A DNA stretch of 64,000 bases, taken from contig OW051494.1 of the NCBI GenBank assembly GCA_932521035.1, positions 3,458,001 to 3,522,000 of the forward strand, in the 5' to 3' direction. This document shows, in pieces, positions 59,431 through 64,000 of the stretch. Numbering within the stretch: position 1 is the stretch's first letter; every line of letters begins with the position of its first letter. The position numbers were made by a program, and so were the translations under genes. Below the pieces are notes generated by a model. That model saw only the letters and a list, made by a program, of their open reading frames with translations. It made no database searches and was not told the DNA's origin. The stretch is from Oscheius dolichura (Eukaryota; Nematoda; Chromadorea; Rhabditida; Rhabditidae).

Positions 59431-59833
59431 TCATTTGGTCCAAGACACTTTTGGAATGTCGTTAAATTCGGTGAGCTCACTCATCTGCTTGTTGAACTGT
59501 TCCACTTTCTCACGATGGCTAACAGCTGCCTTTTTCTGCATTCGTTCAAGCTGAAAATGAATTTTGCTTTGCAGAATATGGAGACTATCCAATGGACGGT
59601 ATTCATACCAGAAAAAATAGATAAATAAGGAAACTACTTACTAGTGTAGCTTTTTGTCTTTTTTCAAATGCCATTTCTGCTTTGGTCTTTCTCGATGCTG
59701 AAGCTGTTTCGTCCTTTTTGATAGTAATATCGATCATCTTTGGGTCTACGGTCTTTTTCTTCTTCTTGAAAAGATCTCCCTTTTTCAGCTTCAATCCTCC
59801 TTTTACGACGTGCTCTTTTTCAGTGGCTGACAT
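59431..59833 (-). CDS. FAM32A: FAM32A-like nuclear/spliceosome protein
   Basis: Two or more minus-strand exons encode a small basic protein. It has a Lys-rich N terminus (GGLKLKKGDLFKKKKKTVD), a central helix (TKAEMAFEKRQKATLQLERM) and the C-terminal hallmark EFNDIPKVSWTK, which closely matches FAM32A (YDIPKVSWTK). FAM32A was found in the spliceosomal C* and P complexes, where its C-terminal tail supports exon ligation at the 3' splice site. The start codon follows TTTTTCAG by one base. It converges on the end of unc-47. Confidence 0.85.
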
Positions 59834-60076
59834 TCTGAAAAATACAAATAGAGCGAGTATACAAAAATAAGATTGTTGAAAACAGGGGAAAAGAAGAGGT
59901 TACTTTGCAAGAAAAGAAGAATTATTATCGAAAAGCAAGGATTCAAGAATTTTCTACTGAACGTCCAATACGCATGATTCCGTTCTTGGTTCGCTTTGAG
60001 CTCGCTTTGGCTTTCTTTTCATTCTTTCACTATATGTAGTGAAACTGATTGGGTTTTACCATTGTTCTTCAGCAGT

Positions 60077-60477
60077 ATGTTATCTTCGCGAACTCGAACA
60101 CACATAGTAACAACATGCATACTCGTTGGAACATTTGTCACGGCGTATGGTGTATTCCAAGGAGCGATGTCAATAAAAGTAAGTGGCTTTATCTTATTTT
60201 TTGAGGAGTCCTCTCGAATATGCTCTTGTGGTATGGGACATGCAATTTTACTTCCCGTGAATTTTAAATCTCCATTCGAATGACCCTGATTTTACGAAAG
60301 GATAGCATGATCATTCACTGGGATAGGTATAATCAGATTTTTGAAAGCATAGATTATAACATTTTCATATTGTAATATTTGCAGAAATGGCAGCGAGCGC
60401 CTTCAAGAAGAATGCACGAAGAAATGGAACAATTCCTTTATCAGAAACAGCTTGAGGCTAATAGAAGAGCGAACTGA
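60077..60477 (+). CDS. Small membrane protein of unknown function
   Basis: Two exons (60077-60178, 60385-60477) encode 64 residues, starting MLSSRTRTHIVTTCILVGTF. One hydrophobic helix near the N terminus is preceded by several Arg. The C-terminal half is charged and helical (RRMHEEMEQFLYQKQLEA). This size and layout resemble small mitochondrial or ER membrane proteins such as respiratory-chain assembly factors, but I cannot assign a family. The intron is 206 bp, longer than most here. The ATG follows TTCTTCAG by 4 nt. Confidence 0.6.
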
Positions 60478-60550
60478 GCTTTTTTAAACATTATGCTTGA
60501 AATAGTTTCATTTAGACGGGTCATAAATATACATTTTGTATATATTTTGG

Positions 60551-63036
60551 TTACAATTTTGATAGAACAGTGACGCGTCGTTTCTTCTCTATGACCAAGT
60601 CGAGCAGCTGATCAATATCGGATACGAATTTAATTTCCATTTGCTCTCGAAGTGCCGGTTCAATAGAATCCGTGTCTTTCTTATTGGCTTCTGGCAAAAT
60701 AACCCTTCTTATTCCAATGCGGTGTGCTCCAAGAACCTTCTCCTTGATTCCACCAACCTAAGCACGTCTTGTTCGTGTATATAAATGTTTAGGTACCGGT
60801 AAAACTTGTCCATTGAGGCTAATTTCTCCAGTCATAGCGGTATCACTTCTCACGTGATTTCCAGAAGCTAAAGAGAACAAGGCAGAGACAATCGCTGTCC
60901 CAGCAGATGGTCCGTCTTTATCAATTCCTCCTGATGGGAGATGTACATGGATATCACTTTCCCCCAGAGTGGATACATTATACCTAAAACCCGTGTTCCT
61001 GATTTGTGAAGTGTTATCACCTCGAGGAGTTGGTTTTAATCCATGTTCTGGCCACATCTACACTTTCCCTTAATACTTCTCCCAATTTCCCAGTCATCAT
61101 AATCTTCCCCGTTCCTGGGCATTGATTTGTTTCTAAAATGTTTCACTGTCTCATAAAAACTGAGGATCTACCAATGACCAGAACCTCTCCCCCATACGGA
61201 GTCCAAGCCAGGCCGAAGCTCGTTCCCGGTCCGAACCGTTTCATCTTATCCACCAGTTCCAACTTCGAGTATTTTTCCTTCTGAAAGGCATCTGTTCACC
61301 GTAGAATCTTATATCCCCACCCCAAGGATTTCCTTTGCCTTGAATGTATCCACAATAATCGGCAGATCTAGGGATACCATACAGTCAGCGTCACAGTCAG
61401 CATTCAATGCCTCGGCCAAGCTGAGGGCCGCATACCGGCAGACGGTAGCCACACACCGCTCCAGTTGACGGACCCCAGACTCTCTTGTGTATCCCTCCAC
61501 TGAGATATTTTACTGTAAAATAAAAAGAACTAGAATGCCTACCCATAATCTCGATGGCCTCCGGGGTGATATCCAGGTGATCGGGGCAGATGCCGTGCCT
61601 CAAGAGTTGGCGAGGGATGACATGGTTCAGGGCGATTCTAGTCTTCTCACTCGTCGAATAGCCCGACATCTCGATGATCTAGCAAAGGGGGATGGTATCG
61701 GGAAGAGAGGAGAGGAACCCTACCTCGAGTCGGTCGGAGAGGGGCCCGTCAATCTTGGACAAGTCGTTGGCGGTGGCCACGAAAATGACATTGGATAGGT
61801 CGAAGGGGAGGTTCAGGTAGCTGAAGACATCCTTTCCCGGCTCTTCTTCGAAACTTACTGGTCGACAAAGGAGTTATTCTGCTCCGGATCAAGGACTTCC
61901 AACAAGGCGGCCGACGGGGAGCCATTCACTCCGGCGAACTAAACTCTTCCTTGAGAAATGAGAGTAGATCTCCCTTACCAATTTGTCGACCTCGTCCAGG
62001 AGGATCACTGGATTGCTAGTTCCGGCATGTTTCAGAGCCTGGATGATGCGGCCGGGCATCGCGGCCACATATGTTCGTCGATGTCCTCGGATGTCGCTCT
62101 CGTCCCGGATTCCGCCGAGGGAGATCCGCTCAAACCGTCTGCCAAGTGACTCAGCAATCGCCTTGGCTACCGACGTCTTTCCAATTCCGGGAGGGCCGGC
62201 GAAACAGAGAATGGGACCGCCTAGCTGAAGATTTCAGTTGGAGTATACCCCCTAGAAGATCACTTACACTGTCGTTGAGCTTCTTGACTGCCAGGTACTC
62301 TAGTACCCTCCTCTTGACATTGTCCATCCCCTCGTGAGACGCCTCCAACATCGACCGGGCCTGGAATTGGCGTCCTCTCTCCTCGCCCACCAGTCCCTCC
62401 GACTCACCCGTTGGATGTCGATGATGTCCCGGGTCGCGTTGTTCCAGGGAAGAGAGGCCACCAGCTCGAGGTAGTTGGTCAGCACATGGTGTTCTTGGTT
62501 CTGCGCCCCCGAGCCCATGGCCTTCAGCCGGTCCAGATCGGCCCAAACCCTTTCCTGCACATTTTCCGTCAGGCCGATCCTTTTCAACTTGGATTCGAGT
62601 TCTTCGATGCTGTTCTTCGGCTTGTTTCCCGGCATGCTCTGTATCTTCCTTGGCCTTCCTGGTCCGAAAAGGGTCTCAAGACGGACGGAATCCCTCTCGA
62701 AGTTGCCCTCTTCCGAGGTCTTGGAATACTCTTTGATCCATTCTACAGCCAGGAAGACGCGCTTGGCAACATCCAGAGTCGAGAGGTAATCCAACATGGT
62801 CGAGTAGGAGACATCGTTCAGGACGGAGACACTGAAAAGGAGGGAGCTTTTATGTTTCAAGGAGAAGGCACCCACCACATGTCGGTCAGGCGGTCGAGGT
62901 CTCCCTCGGCGACGACTTTCTTCATCTCGTGTGCCGTCTCCAAACTGTCGACGGTGATCCCCGTGGCCAGCGTCGATGCCAGGGCCAGAAATTCTTTCTT
63001 CGTGTCGGCCGGCAGATCTCCTGAAATATCCGTCAT
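60551..63036 (-). CDS. LONP2: Peroxisomal Lon protease LONP2 with shortened N domain
   Basis: A minus-strand multi-exon gene. The AAA module has Walker [17 protein letters not shown], then [19 protein letters not shown] and [11 protein letters not shown]. The protease domain has the Ser-Lys dyad in [14 protein letters not shown] and VGGIKEKVL. The protein ends RRVTVLSKL, so the C-terminal tripeptide is SKL, a canonical PTS1, marking the peroxisomal type. It degrades damaged matrix proteins and aids matrix-protein import and beta-oxidation. The reading starts at ATG 63036 ([16 protein letters not shown]). Family members carry about 200 residues of LON substrate-binding domain; here most of its beta-sheet part is missing. 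Either the protein is naturally truncated or further 5' exons lie beyond the divergent neighbour. Confidence 0.87.
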
Positions 63037-63079
63037 AACTTGTCGCCCCAGCCCGGCGTCATCCCATCATTCCTTCCCG

Positions 63080-64000
63080 ATGGGTGTCCACGACCAGTTC
63101 AGCAATCTCGCGAGGTTCCTGCGACTCTCCAGCAACACCACCTCCATCGAGCCCACGGCCGACTACCTCTGGGACAGTCAGTCCCCTCATCCTCCTCCCT
63201 CTACCATCCTCCTTCCAGACATCGATGACATCCACTTCGCCCTGTTGTGTTCGGCCATCCTCGCCTCCCTGCTCGTCCTCACCCTGACCGTCGTCCATCT
63301 CCGCTACATCGTCGTGTATCCTCCTCCTCCCGGCCTACCGTAATCCTCGTCTTCAGATACACGTCGAATGAGATGCTCCGGAGCAATATGTACTTCATGG
63401 TGTGTACTCCCCTCGTCACCTGTGGAGGCAGCGTGGTCGGGATGGCGATGCCCCGGTCGGCGGCCTTTCTCTACGGTGCCACCGTCTCCTACTATATGGT
63501 CGTCCTCTTCATCAACATCACCCGTAGGTCTCTCTGCTCCTCTCACTTGTCCCCCTTTCAGTCATGCAGGCCATGTTCGGCAGTCGGAGGGCTCTTCGCC
63601 GGTACATGCGAGACGTGAGCTCTCTTCTATTCACTGTATAAAGTGTCTTCCAGAACAACAAAATGATCAAGATGGCCGTCAACCCGTACACGTGTTGTTG
63701 TACCTGCCTGCCCCAGTTCAAGCCGACGACTCTGGCCTTCCGTGTCTGCGAGGGCCTCATCCTGCAGACCGTGCTCATCCGGATGGTTCTCCAGATAATG
63801 GAGATCTGTGTTTACTACGAGCTGGGCCATCGGGAGCACCTGTTCTTCACCGTCTCCCACATCCTCAACGTCATCTCCATGTGGGTGGCCTTCATCATGG
63901 TCTACGTGCTCATCGACCTGGGCCGAGAGCGTCTAGAGCCCTACAAGTATCACATCCTCTTCCGTTTCACGGACTTTGCCCAGACGCTGGCCACCATTCA
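63080..64000 (+). CDS. OST-alpha-type organic solute transporter (partial)
   Basis: The first exons of a multi-pass protein that runs off the right edge. An N-terminal extracellular-like segment (SSNTTSIEPTADYLWDN, with an N-glycosylation site) is followed by helices around HFALLCSAILASLLVLTLTV and LRYIVVYTSNEMLRSNMYFM. Then come the cysteine-rich loop VNPYTCCCTCLPQFKPTTL and RVCEGLILQTVLIRMVLQIM. The CCCxCLP region and the overall pattern match the Solute_trans_a (OST-alpha/TMEM184) family. OST-alpha proteins export steroids and bile acids. In nematodes OSTA-1 affects sensory-cilia lipid traffic. Its start codon is only 43 bp from that of the divergent LONP2 gene. Confidence 0.8.

Overview
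The window is nuclear DNA of a compact metazoan genome, most likely a free-living or otherwise small-genome nematode. The evidence is a TWiK-type potassium channel, an unc-47/VGAT orthologue, an UNC-69/SCOC orthologue, an UNC-50 orthologue, secreted EB-module proteins, a hairpin carrying the miR-51/52/53 seed, very short introns (most are 31-46 bp) and a splice-acceptor sequence a few bases before most start codons, as expected for spliced-leader trans-splicing. The species cannot be named from the sequence alone.

Layout. 1-2.5 kb: the end of a GNAT-like gene, a doubtful minus-strand gene and a small zinc-binding-like gene. 2.5-5.5 kb: a 13-exon TWK two-pore K+ channel on the minus strand. 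5.5-9.3 kb: mostly non-coding GC-rich DNA with one short, uncertain minus-strand gene. 9.3-12.1 kb: two tandem secreted EB-module genes with TATA-like boxes. 12.2-13.6 kb: a SEC14/CRAL-TRIO-GOLD protein (minus). 15-16.5 kb: a TBC1D10-like Rab GAP.

17-26.8 kb: a same-strand run that looks like one or more operons: NAA15, phosphorylase kinase gamma, XPD helicase and a TACO1/YebC protein. 27-33.1 kb (minus): HAT1 followed by the DDX11 helicase. A divergent PP1 phosphatase gene lies on the opposite strand inside one DDX11 intron. 33.8-40.4 kb (plus): a PEHE-like chromatin protein, the i-AAA protease YME1L and PPCDC. 41.2-45.6 kb: an STK32/YANK kinase, SCOC (minus), the mini-protein OST4 and UNC-50.

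45.6-49.2 kb: uncertain ORFs, a miR-51-family hairpin and three small single-pass membrane proteins, two with PPxY motifs. 49.5-51 kb: a coiled-coil protein. 51.5-53.9 kb: a repeat island with a large near-perfect inverted repeat carrying tRNA-like heads, a second diverged foldback and an intron-containing tRNA-Ile(UAU). 54-64 kb: AGPS (ether-lipid synthesis), unc-47/VGAT with ribosomal protein L26 nested antisense in one intron, FAM32A, a small membrane protein, peroxisomal Lon (LONP2) and the start of an OST-alpha-type transporter running off the right edge.

Base composition switches sharply between GC-rich and AT-rich blocks, and some of the boundaries fall inside single genes (about 16 kb, 57 kb and 61 kb). 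The two peroxisomal matrix proteins, AGPS (ending AKI) and LONP2 (ending SKL), lie close together and both end in PTS1-like tripeptides.
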